NCBI GenBank assembly: GCA_951799405.1
Contig: OX637351.1
Span: 3,876,251-3,940,250, forward strand
From: Agapetus fuscipes
Lineage: Eukaryota; Arthropoda; Insecta; Trichoptera; Glossosomatidae
DNA: 64,000 nucleotides
Direction of reading: 5' to 3'
A program made the position numbers and the translations under genes. Of the stretch, positions 12,501 to 21,876 are shown one piece after another; positions within the stretch are counted from its first letter, which is position 1; every line of letters begins with the position of its first letter. The notes beneath the pieces were generated by a model, which worked only from the letters and a program-made list of their open reading frames with translations, had not been told where the DNA came from and searched no databases.

Positions 12501-13417
12501 TGCCAACTGGAAATTTGTACCTACACTAGGGATGGGCAAATGAAAAAAAAATATCGATATATATCGAACGATATTTTTAAACACTATCGAAATACATCGA
12601 GGAAAAAATATCGGTACTTTTGATATATCGATATATTTCGCCCATCCCTAACCTACACAATGTTGTAGAATTTCTTTACTTTTATGTAGGTAAAACAACT
12701 GATCTGACCAGCTATCATTACAGTGTTTAACTGTATAGTATCTATTTTATCAAATTGATTGACATGCCCTTTGTCAAACTGGCATGAGTTAGCTGTGTGT
12801 TTGAGTTTATTGAATACTTTGTTTTAGCCTAGGTCAGGTTATTAAGTAGAATTAATATTTAAATGGTGCTGTTAACTTGTACCTAATGTAGATGTAGCAT
12901 GTAAGAGAAAGACAATAAAAGAGGAAACAACACATTATGTCACTAAATATGTATTTCCCTTCATTCCTACCTGAACTCCACTCACTAGTAATTTTCGACG
13001 TGTCGTTTATGTCGTAAATTAGAATTTACGACGTGTATATTCGACGCGTCAAATACTAGGTATAATACTCATTTTCGACGTCAAGTATTATACCTACCCA
13101 ACCCTGGCCACTACTATATAAATTTTGTACTTCATCATCATCATCATCAAAATGTATTTTATGAAACTGTAACCTGTACCCGTAGTACGAGTTTTTTCAC
13201 AATACTTCGAGTATTGTAAAAAAACTCATACTACGGGTACTGTAACCTGAAATGGATATTGTTGTTTCAAACTGACTAATATTTTGTTTTTATTTTTATT
13301 TTTAGAAAAGCGAGAGATATCAAATACATGCAGCGTGTCCAGAAGAAGTGGCACGCACAGCTCGGTATCAAAGCCAACAAAATGCAGCATCACTACAGGG
13401 AGCAAGTCAACTTCTAG
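6585..13417 (+). CDS. ZNF622: ZNF622/REI1 60S-subunit maturation zinc-finger protein
   Basis: Six exons (6585-7052, 8489-8683, 9412-9566, 10179-10325, 11368-11499, 13306-13417) join in phase to 402 residues ending at TAG; yeast Rei1 and human ZNF622 are of similar or slightly greater length. The protein is a cytosolic factor that releases biogenesis factors from pre-60S ribosomes. Four zinc fingers are visible. Two are U1-type C2H2 (C7/C10/H23/H29 and C70/C73/H86/H92). Two follow an acidic linker (C177/C180/H193/H198 and C228/C231/H247/H253). The C-terminus has LPSGAVIGHRSLLRYYKQ, YRMLGW and a basic end. The start is the first ATG and begins directly with the family's MxxYTCxxCxxxF. Intron 3 has a GC donor (AG|GCAAGT); the others are GT-AG. 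Introns hold SINEs, LINE pieces and nested hAT elements, but exons are undamaged. Confidence 0.95.
7186..7302 (+). pseudogene. 5S rRNA-like head of SINE-B
   Basis: Has the 5S hallmarks GATCACCGAAGTTAAGC, TGGGCGCGG and TACTTGGATGGGTGACCGC, with complementary ends (GTCAACGAC / GTCGTTGGC). It is fused directly to a tRNA-like SINE body, so it is a retroelement module and not a rRNA gene. Confidence 0.9.
7186..7613 (+). mobile_element. SINE-B with 5S rRNA head and tRNA body
   Basis: A 117 nt 5S-like module (7186-7302) is followed by a tRNA-like module with box A TAGTCCAGTGG and box B GGATTCGGATCCC, a family body (CCGGTCACTGAAAGGTCC, AACAGCGCTCACC) and an ATT tail. It is inserted in R250. An inverted copy with the same 117 nt head lies at 45924-46355 and a damaged one at 50955-51115. 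Confidence 0.9.
7785..8058 (+). pseudogene. LINE 3' fragment (RTE-like)
   Basis: Second copy of the 3' end seen at 2600-2830: GTGTGAAAGGAAAAAGAGG, GAAATGGAGGCAGC and CCTAGCGGAATGGCGACAGAG. Frame broken. Lies in ZNF622 intron 1. Confidence 0.75.
8059..8290 (+). repeat. SINE-A, degenerate 5' part
   Basis: Box A is recognisable (AGCTGAGTTGGTAGAGTGC) and box B is deleted or altered; the body continues to CCTGTAGTAATAAATAGG. Lies in ZNF622 intron 1. Confidence 0.75.
8706..9370 (+). mobile_element. M440 MITE, copy 2, carrying a hAT MITE
   Basis: Homologous to 968-1415 (GTGGGGAAAACGG, GGTTGTGTAGAGTACA, CATTTTATGAAATAAAA). It starts only ~22 bp after the donor of ZNF622 exon 2, and its centre is interrupted by the hAT MITE at 8940-9175. 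Confidence 0.75.
8940..9175 (+). mobile_element. hAT-type MITE, 211 bp family, copy 1
   Basis: Ends CAGGCGCGTTCATAG / TGCACGCCCCTG. The flanking 8-mers CCTAACGG (8932-8939) and CCTAACGT (9176-9183) agree at 7 of 8 positions, the target-duplication length of hAT elements. Same family as 58750-58960 and 59790-60002. Confidence 0.8.
9616..9870 (+). repeat. R250 repeat, plus
   Basis: Full-length copy from TTCCTTGACTTATAGG to a GATTA-repeat tail. Lies in the GC-AG intron of ZNF622. Confidence 0.9.
10405..10560 (-). mobile_element. Penelope/retrozyme-like terminal fragment
   Basis: The minus strand reads CTGAT..TGCCCATCGAAGC then ATGGGCGAA. This is the arrangement of the hammerhead-like end at 30530 but degenerate, followed by a GGTCTGGTTG-type block shared with 11190-11340. 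Diverged copy. Confidence 0.45.
10598..11148 (+). repeat. R560 repeat, copy 1, split by SINE-C
   Basis: Homologous to 21877-22490: GAATATTCTGGCTGTATG, TTGATTGACGAC, GATGTCAGGGATAAGTTC, TGACAGCCGCACTGTATG and CACCCGCAGTTGAAGGGTT. Each copy carries a different SINE at a position that is empty in the other. No coding potential. Confidence 0.75.
10768..11005 (+). mobile_element. SINE-C
   Basis: tRNA-like head with box A GGCCGAGGGGGTAGAGGC and box B GGTTCGAATCT, then TTCAACAGATGCCATGGCA, AAGACAACTGGCCAGG and an A-rich tail. Box A resembles class II (Ser/Leu-type) tRNAs. Confidence 0.8.
11190..11340 (-). mobile_element. Penelope/retrozyme-like terminal fragment
   Basis: The minus strand has CTGATAATGCCCATCGG, ATGGGCGAAACTGTCCGG and then ACCAGACCACGGC. 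Same family as 30500-30655 and 10405-10560. The core differs from a hammerhead consensus (CTGATAA instead of CTGANGA). Confidence 0.5.
11510..11990 (-). pseudogene. LINE reverse-transcriptase C-terminal fragment
   Basis: The minus-strand frame contains LVDEITKNGYIARLYAVEV, ARGLPAKSV and GFLERLTKAAISGSYHIWL, which read like the C-terminus of an insect non-LTR retrotransposon ORF2. An inverted homologue with the same 3' region is at 21240-21590. Inside ZNF622 intron 5. Confidence 0.7.
12098..12185 (-). mobile_element. hAT-type MITE, 211 bp family, truncated
   Basis: Starts CAGGGGCGTGCATG and continues AGGCACATGCGCCTAATAGG, i.e. the right end of the family in reverse, then becomes a local duplication (GCGC.TAATAGGTAGGTAAGCGCC). 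The other end is missing. Confidence 0.65.
12214..13106. mobile_element. hAT-type non-autonomous element, 893 bp
   Basis: Inverted ends CAGGGTTGGGTA / TACCCAACCCTG flanked by a perfect 8 bp duplication GCCACTAC (12206-12213 and 13107-13114). Subterminal CGTCGAAAA-type repeats cluster near both ends. No transposase frame. A second hAT-like MITE sits inside it. Confidence 0.9.
12527..12650. mobile_element. Small hAT-type MITE, 124 bp, nested
   Basis: Ends TAGGGATGGGC / GCCCATCCCTA, rich in ATCGATAT motifs, with a perfect 8 bp duplication ACCTACAC on both sides (12519-12526 and 12651-12658). Lies within the 893 bp element, so it is younger. Confidence 0.9.
13176..13240. repeat. Short hairpin element
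   Basis: GTACCCGTAGTACGAG pairs with its near-perfect complement CTCATACTACGGGTAC (stem ~30 bp). CTGTAACCT lies on both sides (13167-13175 and 13240-13248), suggesting a 65 bp insertion just upstream of the last ZNF622 exon. Confidence 0.65.
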
Positions 13418-13569
13418 GCACGTGGCGGCCATCTTGTTCAACTGTCATCTGCGCAACATAACCTACAAATCTGCATTCTATACTACACAAATTGAACTGG
13501 ATAAAATTGAATATCTAATTGGAGGATACATTGTGGATGTTCATTTTTAATGTGTAAATATTTTTCTAA

Positions 13570-13575
13570 AATAAA
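13570..13575 (+). promoter_or_regulatory. Poly(A) signal of ZNF622
   Basis: AATAAA about 150 nt after the ZNF622 stop, with a second AATAAA near 13601. Confidence 0.65.
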
Positions 13576-13734
13576 AAGTGACATTTTAAAATTGATTACA
13601 AATAAAATTGTTACAATGAGATTTTGAAGTGTTTGGTGTATGCTGTTTTTTGTTCTTTGTATTGATTTAAATGCAATAGGCCGAGAATATGCATGTGCTA
13701 GAAGTTACTGTACTTCTTTACTGTAAATCTTATA

Positions 13735-13830
13735 ATGATAATAAATTCAAGATTTGTATGGCGCCTTTTCATGACTCTTGGTCATCCCAAAGGCGCATGC
13801 TCATATATGGGTATCGCCGTCGAAATTTGT
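13735..13830 (-). pseudogene. CR1/L2-like LINE 3' end
   Basis: The minus strand reads GGCGCATGCGCC-like sequence, then AAAAGGCGCCATACAAATC and a TTATTATCA-type tail, the pattern of L2/CR1-like LINE 3' termini. Only the last ~95 bp are present. Confidence 0.5.
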
Positions 13831-14920
13831 ACCTTTTGTCTTGTGCGTGTGTCCCCTAATGATTTTCAGCTTTTTCATAAAAACTGGTGATCTCTACTGA
13901 ATTCTAAAATTATCAGAGTAAAGTAAATAAAAAGCGTATCGAAATACAAAAAAAAACTGCAAAAAGCATTAAGTGGCGATGTAATTAAAAAATAAAACAA
14001 AAACGCCTTTTTTCCATTCCCATACAAATTTTACATGTCCGCAACCCGTTTTTGACCCTTTGATGGCATGATACGATCAAAATAGTCAAACGTTTTTAAA
14101 GTTGAGTATTTTTGCATATACCTTAGTAACGTATCTTTCATTTTCTGTACTAGCCACAATAATATTTACTTATTTAAACACGAAATTTTGATTGCTAAGG
14201 TTTGTCTCCATTTTTGGCTCCGAAATTTTTCTTGTAGTATGTTACCAATTCCATTGGAACTGACAAAAATCTTGCAATCTTAAGTATTTTTTCACGTATG
14301 GTAACTCTTTGGTTCAGTGTGGACAACACAAAAAAACTCATTCGATACCTTCATTTTCTTCTGAGAACGTTTACATCAGACTCGGGAATTTGTCGTGTGT
14401 GTTTTGAGTGGAAGTTAGCTTGGCATTATTAAGGTATGTATTCGAATAAGTTATCAGTTGTATATTTTTTACTTAGATCCATTAATCCTTCTAATGATTG
14501 TATGTTTGTATCATTGCTGACAGCATTATTTTTCAAATGGCACAAGTTTAAGGTAATGTCGGGCGGTTTTTTATTTACAATCTTTAACGTATGTTACCAT
14601 ATTAAGGTGTATTCACGTAGGTTTAAAAAAATACACCTACTTACCGTTAATTTATGGTTGACTAACAAATAACATTTACGTACCTAATTGAAACATAAAA
14701 CTATCTAATCAACCTTACTACATGCTATTAATATTTTAAATGCACCGTTTGATGTTTGTTATTCAAAATAGCAAAAAGGTTTATTCCGTGATCTGTGGGC
14801 TAAACGGATTAAATGAAATTTGGACCACAGAGGTACCTAATTTTTATATCGGTGCTGGATATTGTGAAAAATGTACGCAAAAAAACCATTGCCTATCTAT
14901 CTAAATCTATGATAATCTAT
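13831..14920. other. Intergenic, no recognised feature
   Basis: AT-rich sequence between ZNF622 and the next repeats. A 78-codon open frame near 14436 has no recognisable similarity and low complexity; I do not call it. Confidence 0.5.
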
Positions 14921-15130
14921 AATCTAAGTTACAAAAATATATTGCATTTAAGACTTTAAGTTCGTACTTAAACATGCTGCATGTGAACCTACAATATAAA
15001 ACCAAATCTCAAATGAACATAAACCCTGCAACTCTTGTCGACCTTACCTGACACAATGGTAACATTGGTAAAGTGAACCATTTTTTACAGTATGGGTGGT
15101 CAGCTTTATACTAACCTATAAGTCAAGGAA
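14921..15130 (-). repeat. R250 repeat, minus, slightly shortened
   Basis: Runs from ATCTAAGTTAC to CTATAAGTCAAGGAA, with an internal deletion. Its end borders an inverted duplication; a matching plus-strand R250 start lies at 15381-15424. Confidence 0.85.
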
Positions 15131-15392
15131 ACTTATTGAAATACAATAAACGATCAATTTTAGGTAGTTATTAAATGAGATTTTGAATCTAGCAGCTGTG
15201 CCGTGACCTAGATTGGGCCGTGACGCACTAGGCAGCCAGGCCTAGTGCGTCACGGGCCTAACGGCACAGCTGCTTAGAAACGCCATCTCGCGGGCATATT
15301 TGGACGATGTACTCTGTAATAAAATGAATACGCACATTTAAAACTACCTAAAATCGCTCGTTTATTGTATTTCAATAAGTTTCCTTGACTTA
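15120..15392. repeat. Large inverted duplication with R250 ends
   Basis: 15125-15168 (AAACTTATTGAAATACAATA...) is the complement of 15345-15390, and the inner part pairs again as GCAGCTGTGCCGT / ACGGCACAGCTGC (15192-15273) with a GTGACGCACTAGG / CCTAGTGCGTCAC core. The left arm lacks about 45 bp present in the right arm. Both outer edges run into R250 sequence. Confidence 0.75.
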
Positions 15393-15639
15393 TAGGTTGG
15401 TATGAAGCTGACCACCCATACCGGTAAAATACATACATGCATACATACGAACGAACGGATGTACAGACGGACAGGTTCGAAAAATTAGGTTTTGTTACAT
15501 TTCTATATCTCATTTCTTTTTTCGACGACGAATACAAGATTTTATAGCAGTTCGTAAACACTGTTCAGTAAAAATTAGAGCACCATTTTGAATGTCATTT
15601 TGAATAGACCTTAATTGAATTCGCGATGTTTACGTTTTC

Positions 15640-16010
15640 TTGAATCTTGCCGGTCGGCAGTTATGGTACAAATTTAAACGGCGATACCCATATATATGAG
15701 CGTGCAAACATGTGGGTCTTTAGTCCGCTTCTGAATGAGCTCTCTGGCTCCATATTACGAAGTTTATCTGGTAGGCCGTTCCATATGGTTGGAGCAGCCA
15801 CCTTGAAGGCTCGATCAAGCTTGATAATTCTCCTTGGAAACTCTATTTGGCTGCGGCATGATGCTGCTGATGGAAGTGTTAAGGTCCTGTTGCTTGTTGT
15901 AGTCGGTGCTATCAGGTTGATGAGATATTTTGGTGCAGTCCCACGCAGAGTCTTGAACACCAGCAAGCCTATTTTGCCATGGATTCGTTCCTTCATCTTC
16001 AGCCAGTGAA
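15640..16010 (-). pseudogene. CR1/L2-like LINE ORF2 C-terminus
   Basis: The minus-strand frame has KERIHGKIGLLVFKTLRG, APKYLINLI, AFKVAAPTIWNGLPDKLR and FRSGLKTHMF, the usual CR1/L2 motifs (AP-YL-L, R-F-VAAP-LWN-LP, FK--LKT-LF). 111 codons are open but 5' truncated. Confidence 0.8.
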
Positions 16011-16228
16011 GAGACTTCAGGTGCGCTGTTATGTGGCAGAACTTTGAAGCGAATTCTTGCCATTATAATCTAATGGCATGGAAGGGTGGATACCAGCCCA
16101 GTGCCTAGAGAAGAATAAAACTACTGTCTTGGAAATGTGGGTGTCCTGTCAGATGCTTAAAATCTCAGGGATGGATGAAATCATAGATGCTTCGGTTCTT
16201 TCCGTTATCAGAGCCAAACTGACGATAA

Positions 16229-16741
16229 ATATTAGGATGATTTATTTGGTGAGCGCTGTTTTTGTGTGAATCACACCTCAAAAGCTCTCTGCAAGCCCGG
16301 TCGTCACTGTAGAAAGCGACAATTCTCAAGTAAGACTCAGTTGCTGAAAGGCTGGATGGACGAAAAAGGTATATGAATTTTTTACCCAGTGAAGAGTATA
16401 TATATATATATGTATTTTTTTTAAATAAAATAGATTTGTGGAAAGGAATGCAATCCACCAACCTATTTTTCCTGGCCACTTGTCTTCATGCCAAAGCAGA
16501 AGCTTGTGTGCATGCAATGGCATCTGTTGAACCAGGGTTGAAGTTATGGTCAAGTGGGCTAGACGCAAGATTCGAACCAACGTTATCCGGTTCCAAATAC
16601 CCTAGTCGAACAAGTGCCTCTGCACGCCATAACACCGACGTTTGAAAATATAAATGGTATATTTTTGGTGCTCCACTGGGATTCGAACCCACAACTTTCC
16701 ATTTGCAAGTCCGAAGTGTTACCACTAGACTACGGACTGGT
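16229..16741 (-). mobile_element. SINE-B, minus, interrupted by SINE-C
   Basis: Tail and body 16229-16400 (GGTGAGCGCTGTTTTTGTG, GGCTGGATGGAC) and head 16640-16741 (GGATTCGAACCC box B reversed, CACTAGACTACGG box A reversed) are separated by a SINE-C. No 5S head. Confidence 0.8.
16408..16635 (-). mobile_element. SINE-C nested in SINE-B
   Basis: Reverse copy of the 10768-11005 element: GCATGCAATGGCATCTGTTG, AGATTCGAACCAACG and CCTCTGCACGCCATAACAC. Its poly-T side abuts a TA-repeat at 16388-16402. Confidence 0.8.
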
Positions 16742-16849
16742 TAGCTCTAAGTTCTCATCATACAAGGAGGAATTGAAAAATGATTTACTCCAGGTTGAAG
16801 CAGAACCTCTTCGTTGAAGAACTTGACAGTGGTTTTTCCAGAACTTTAA

Positions 16850-17416
16850 CCCCTCGAACGCGGATCCGCGCTCATGGTACTATACGCGATTTTTTTCATT
16901 TTTCTTTAGTTTTTACACAGCAATAAGATCGAAAATCGCATGAAGTACTGCTATTGGGTAGAACCATCCACCAATAGAGTCAAAGCATTCATTTTTGTTT
17001 GTAGGTATTTAAAATATAATGTTTAAGTTGACCTTGAAAACGGACTCATGAAAAAGCCGAATTCCACAATTTGTTGACAGAACACTACATGCTCAAAAAA
17101 AATCTTTGTGTAAATAAAAAGGGTCATTAACTGTCTATTTTTTGCATGTACTGGGATTTCGTGCCTACGCATACTAATGAGGTATATCTATTTTTAGAAT
17201 CTCGATCTTTTTCCCATAATCTAAATTATGATTGAGTATAATAATTATTTCACAAAAGTTTCTTTTTTTTTGTTAGGCACTAAAAAAACTTTATTTCATT
17301 GTTTTTTGATATAAAAAAACCCACGGAGATATGTTTTGTATCTTTGGAGATATTTAATATAAAACACCACGAGTTGGGTGTCTGAATTAGGCAGAAAATC
17401 GCTAGCGCTCCAGGGG
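16850..17416. mobile_element. piggyBac-like non-autonomous element (TTAA)
   Basis: Flanked by TTAA on both sides (16846-16849 and 17417-17420), with imperfect inverted ends CCCCTCGAACGC / GCGCTCCAGGGG. No transposase frame. The TTAA target is the piggyBac hallmark; the ends are too short to be sure. Confidence 0.6.
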
Positions 17417-17420
17417 TTAA

Positions 17421-19260
17421 TATCCCTCTTTTGAAGGTGAAAACCGTCATGATTGAAGAGGCACAATAAGGAAAGACTAGAAAAATAGGAAAGGTATGAT
17501 AACTAATGAAAAAATACTAAAATTGTGAGTATATATTTATTTTGCTTTTAACTTATTTTAACAGTAATTAGAAGGTTAACACATATATTATGTTCCATTT
17601 AAATTATTGAGATTTTTAATCCAGTAAAAAAAACATGATAAAGAAAAAGAAAACAACTGACGACTATATCTATGAATAAAATAAACACAAATTAAAAAAA
17701 TCACACTTTGTCGATACTTACATAAGTTTTATTATGGCAACCCAACTGAAATGCAAACATATTTTTAATGAGAGCTAAGATGCATTATTTTATTGCAACA
17801 ATAAAAAATATTCTGCCCATTTAAATGATTCGTCATGGCTTATTTTCTAGTCATGAATTTTTGTCATACAATGAAATCATTTTAAAATGCACAAAAATAC
17901 TAATGGGTATTTTGTGGACATACATTTCTGTAGATAAGTTTAAAAAAAATCTCACAAAAAGGTTGAGTAAGTACAAAATTAAAGAGAATAAATAAAAAGA
18001 TTTTAAAAATGCTGCATGTTGTACCAATAAACTTAAACATTATTGTCTATGATAAATTTTTATGGCATGAATAAAAAAAATAAAAAGCAACAAAATAAAG
18101 TTAAAACAATGTATGGCACAAAAAAAAAAATATATATTATTTTGTGCTTTTTTTGAAAGCTGGTGGGTTAAAAAAAAAAGTAAATTAAAATTGCACTTAT
18201 ACTTAGCATTTATGCATATTAGGGAATCAAGATTTTAAAAAAAGAACATAAATTTCAAAAGTAAAAAAAAAAATGGAGGACAAGAGAAAGATATTTTTTG
18301 AAGAGTCAATATCTTGCAGTAGAAAAATATCAAATAGTTAATCCACACAAACTACTCAATACTTATATTCTATAAATATATTTCTCTAATTTTACAAGGT
18401 CTACGGTTATAACTTTATTTATTTATTTTTGAAACAGAAATAAAGACAAAAATGACAGCCATCAATCAATATAAAAGAAATCAGAGTCCTTTGACCAAAT
18501 GCCAAATCGCTGATATTTTATTATGAACATTTCCCAGACAAGCGTCAACGAAGACTGGCAAACAAAAATCACTGTTATTTGATGTCTCTTAGTGACGCTG
18601 TTATCTTAAGAGTCGTATAGAAGTACTTAAATAGAGATTTTTTTTCAAAAATCAGATGAGTATATTGAAACACAGAATCCTTTCTGTGTTCGTTCTATTT
18701 AGCTCATTAAAAAAACATACTTATGAGCCTAAAACCTAAACTTTGGATCTATACGACCCATGCCTCTTTTTCTTATTGTATACCTATATTTCTCCGTGAC
18801 ACATACATTCCTATGGGAACAAATCACATCTTTTTTATTGATCGATCATCATAGCTAAAAATCAAAGACATTTAAGTAAGTTGTGAACGCAAAGCCATTG
18901 TGTTTTGGATAATTATTTTCATTCCTTCTAGTTTCTTCCCTACGACCATTTTACTTTCTAGATATTTTCCTATATATTTACTTAATTCAATATAATTTTC
19001 ATTCGATACATTTTCTCTATACAAGCCCATCACAGAAACATTTCGCCAAATCAACTTTTTTTCTACATACAACAATATAACGGGGTCGGAACATTTTCCA
19101 ATTTTAAACTTTTTTCTCTGCGAGTAAATGTAAGCCTTGTATGGGACTGCCGTCCTTAGCAACCAATAAAAAATATATCTGAATGCCTTTTCTCTAGCAA
19201 TCAGACTGGGTGATGACATTGTCTATGCCAATTTACGTATGATTTTTTATATTTTATTAT
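17421..19260. other. AT-rich intergenic block, no recognised gene
   Basis: Very AT-rich, many homopolymer runs. A 115-codon minus-strand open frame (18872-19219) is not called: its first ~35 codons derive from a dispersed repeat (TTGGTTGCTAAGGAC-type, also near 35770, 44390 and 61990). Confidence 0.5.
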
Positions 19261-19261
19261 A

Positions 19262-19320
19262 TTTGGAACACAAGTATTCTACCAACTGAGCTATCCGCAG
19301 GTAAGGAGGCCAGGCTTACG
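19262..19320 (-). repeat. SINE-A fragment
   Basis: CTACCAACTGAGCTATC (reverse of box A) followed by GTAAGGAGGCCAGGCTTACG; the middle of the SINE is deleted. Confidence 0.55.
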
Positions 19321-19568
19321 CTAATTATTTTTTCATTGGGTTTCCCTGCTCCCGAGAGAGAAGGTTCCCGTTGATTGAATCTAAACCAAAGGCAGCAATA
19401 TAGAATTTTTGAAATCATATCGACGGTTAAAAGGAAGTAGGGAATAAGCGACGTTTTGGTCAAAATTTGAATGTGTTCGAAAGTTTACAGTCAATATTTA
19501 TTTTTTAAATCGAAATTATTTATTTGACGGATTAAACATAAAACGCGCCATGTCAGAAATTTTAAATA

Positions 19569-19999
19569 TCGACGGTTAAAAAGAAGCAGGGCATAAGCGA
19601 CGTTTTGGTCAAAAATGAGTTATGAATGCTATCCTACTTAAAATTTGCCGCTCTTTCTAATGCGCTAACTCACATAGCTCTACAATGATTTTTATGTTGT
19701 TTATGCCCAAGCAAACAACTGCGTTTGCGAAGTATGGTTTTGGTGTAACCGACAAGATTCTGGCCTTTTTTGTCCTAAAGGCGCTTGTGATGTAAAAAAA
19801 ATTGTAAAACATCATAAAACCACATGAATAGGAATGCCAATAAATGCCTTTATTTTTTAAATTTTAGAGCTGTCTTGATTTTAACGATATGATAAAAAAT
19901 AATAAAGTTATGGCATTTTTCTGCAATCTCAAACTTTAAACTGCTCTCCTGAACAATTTAGTTTTTGTCGCTTATGCCCTACTTCCTTTTAACCGTCGA
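19569..19999. mobile_element. TA-flanked MITE with ~34 bp inverted ends
   Basis: Ends TCGACGGTTAAAAAGAAGC... and ...CTTCCTTTTAACCGTCGA, each bordered by TA, as expected for Tc1/mariner-type insertion. A lone left end in direct orientation lies just upstream (19418-19470), and another fragment at 39583-39635. Confidence 0.75.
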
Positions 20000-20341
20000 T
20001 ATGCGCTTCCGTGATATCAAATCTAAGATGCATTAAATCATGAAAAAACATAGAATAAAAATATTACTTTTATCAAGGTGTCTTTTGATGTTTACATAAA
20101 AGCCAAATTTTACACATAGTTAGGCCGGATTTCTTAAATTTTAAAACCTCTACACACCTTTATCATATAACATCGTAATTTTATTTAAAAATACTTTTGA
20201 ATAGCCTAAAGTAGGGGGTCTTTGATTATTCCACAAATATATCATTTTAATATCAATGGCATTATACTTTGTTATCACTAAATACAGATCTAAACAGATT
20301 ATACTGAACGACGACGGTGGTGTTGCAATGTTACAAATAAT

Positions 20342-20416
20342 GACACATATAGTGCAACTTCTTACCCCATCATCCCCGAAGAAGTTGCATGTGTGGATTC
20401 TATTTATTTTCATAGG
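20342..20416 (-). repeat. SINE-A 3' end fragment
   Basis: ACACATATAGTGCAACTTCTT (near-complement of the SINE-A 3' end) through ATTTTCATAGGTAAGGG. Confidence 0.65.
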
Positions 20417-20427
20417 TAAGGGTTTGC

Positions 20428-20668
20428 GAATTATGCTCCTTAACCACCCATGCAGTAGAAAATGGTTCACTTTGCCAGTGTCACCCTTGTTTCAGGGAAG
20501 GTAGGCAACAGTTGCAGAGGGTATGTTCATTTGAGATTTGGGTTTTTGTGTCGTAGGTTCGCATGCGGCATGTGCAAGCGCGAACTTATACTTGTCAGCT
20601 TGTGAAAATACATATAATATGAATTCCTAATGTTACATATCTCTGCAACTTAGATTAGATTAGATTAA
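20428..20668 (+). repeat. R250 repeat, plus
   Basis: From TCCTTAACCACCCATGC to a GATTA tail; the first ~20 bp are altered where it meets SINE-A. Confidence 0.8.
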
Positions 20669-20671
20669 GGG

Positions 20672-21051
20672 TAGGCGCCTGCATAGGGTATACGCAAATA
20701 AATTTCAGAATAAATAATTTCTCCCATTCCTTTAAAATAACTCATTTTAAATTGACTGAAGTGCTAACGATGGCTCCACTCGAACTTCAATTTTTCAATT
20801 TTAAATCAGAATATCAAGCTGAAGTGTTTTTTTTACCATATATTGCCTATAAGCCCTGCAACTCATTGTTCATTTGAGATTGGGTTTTTATATTGTAAGT
20901 CCACATGCGGCATGTTTAAGCGCAAACTTATATGTGTTTGCTTGTGGGAATACATTTAATATAAATCATAAATGTAATATATCTTTGCAACTTAGATTTT
21001 AAATTTTGCCTACCTATTAGGTCCATGTGCCTGAATGGGATGCACCCTTCT
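20672..21051 (+). mobile_element. hAT-type MITE, 211 bp family, with internal R250 piece
   Basis: Left part GCCTGCATAGGGTATACG to ATATTGCCTA, right part TGCCTACCTATTAGGTCC to GGATGCACCC. 20851-20999 between them is a partial R250 (AAGCCCTGCAACTC... to CTTAGATTT). TAAGGG flanks both ends. Confidence 0.7.
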
Positions 21052-21061
21052 GGTAAGGGCG

Positions 21062-21227
21062 CAGGTCTTATGCCAACCAATCTCTTCATTTGAAGTGGGG
21101 GTTTTTTGTGCCGGTATTTTTATTTTGGGTTTGAAATGGGGAAATAATTGGGAAATTATTTTTGAAACCTTTAGTGCGCATGGAACGCAAGCATTCTACC
21201 AACTGATATATCGACGATAACTTCGTA
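21062..21227 (-). repeat. SINE-A, minus, 3'-truncated
   Basis: CTTCATTTGAAGTGGGGG, TGCCGGTATTTTTATTTTGGG and GCATTCTACCAACTGATATA (reversed box A). Box B region degenerate. Confidence 0.7.
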
Positions 21228-21239
21228 TTCATTAACAAT

Positions 21240-21590
21240 AGTTCGTTTTTTCCAATAGATCTCAAATGAATGGTTTTCTGGAAAGACTGACAAAGGGGGC
21301 CATCTCGGGATCATACCACATTTGGTTGCAAAGATCCGAGAGCCAGGACACCTCTAGGCATGTAATGTAATGAGTCGGACTTTACATATTGGGAGGAAGG
21401 ATGAGTTGAGAGGAATTGGATCGTTTCCATGACGAAAGGATCCTTAACCAACCAGAGACAGGTAGTAAGTCCTGTGACTCCCATCTCATCCTGACTCTGT
21501 GCGGCGGGCCTGAGTATAGGTCTTGAATTTTCAAAACAGTAAAGACCTGACTCGGTGAGACCGTGGATTGCTTAGCTATTTCACAAATTG
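21240..21590 (+). pseudogene. LINE 3' fragment, inverted homologue of 11510-11850
   Basis: GGTTTTCTGGAAAGACTGAC, GGATCATACCACATTTGG, CCTCTAGGCATG, GACAGGTAGTAAGTCCTGTG and CTGACTCGGTGAGACCGTGG. Encodes the same FLERLTK..SGSYHIWL C-terminus and 3' UTR. Confidence 0.7.
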
Positions 21591-21876
21591 AACTTTGACA
21601 AATCGGCTAACTTCACCTGTGATACTTTACAAGATGCCGACAGTAGTTTCGATTTTGGCAACATTCAGTATAAGCTGTGTAGGTCTATATACATATTATT
21701 TCTTATACCTTGTTAACGATATGAACGACAAGCGATAATAAACAAACTACTTTCCTTTTATTGTTTATTTTTACTGCAATAATCAACACTGTTTTTTAAT
21801 GGGTTTTGTTTTCTTGAAAAAATGGGTCGCATTTGAATCGTATAGGATACAAGGCAATCAAGGATATAACCTTTTC

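Noticed and set aside
18872..19219. 115-codon minus-strand open frame
   Set aside because: Its beginning is a dispersed repeat seen near 35770, 44390 and 61990; the rest is AT-rich with no motif.
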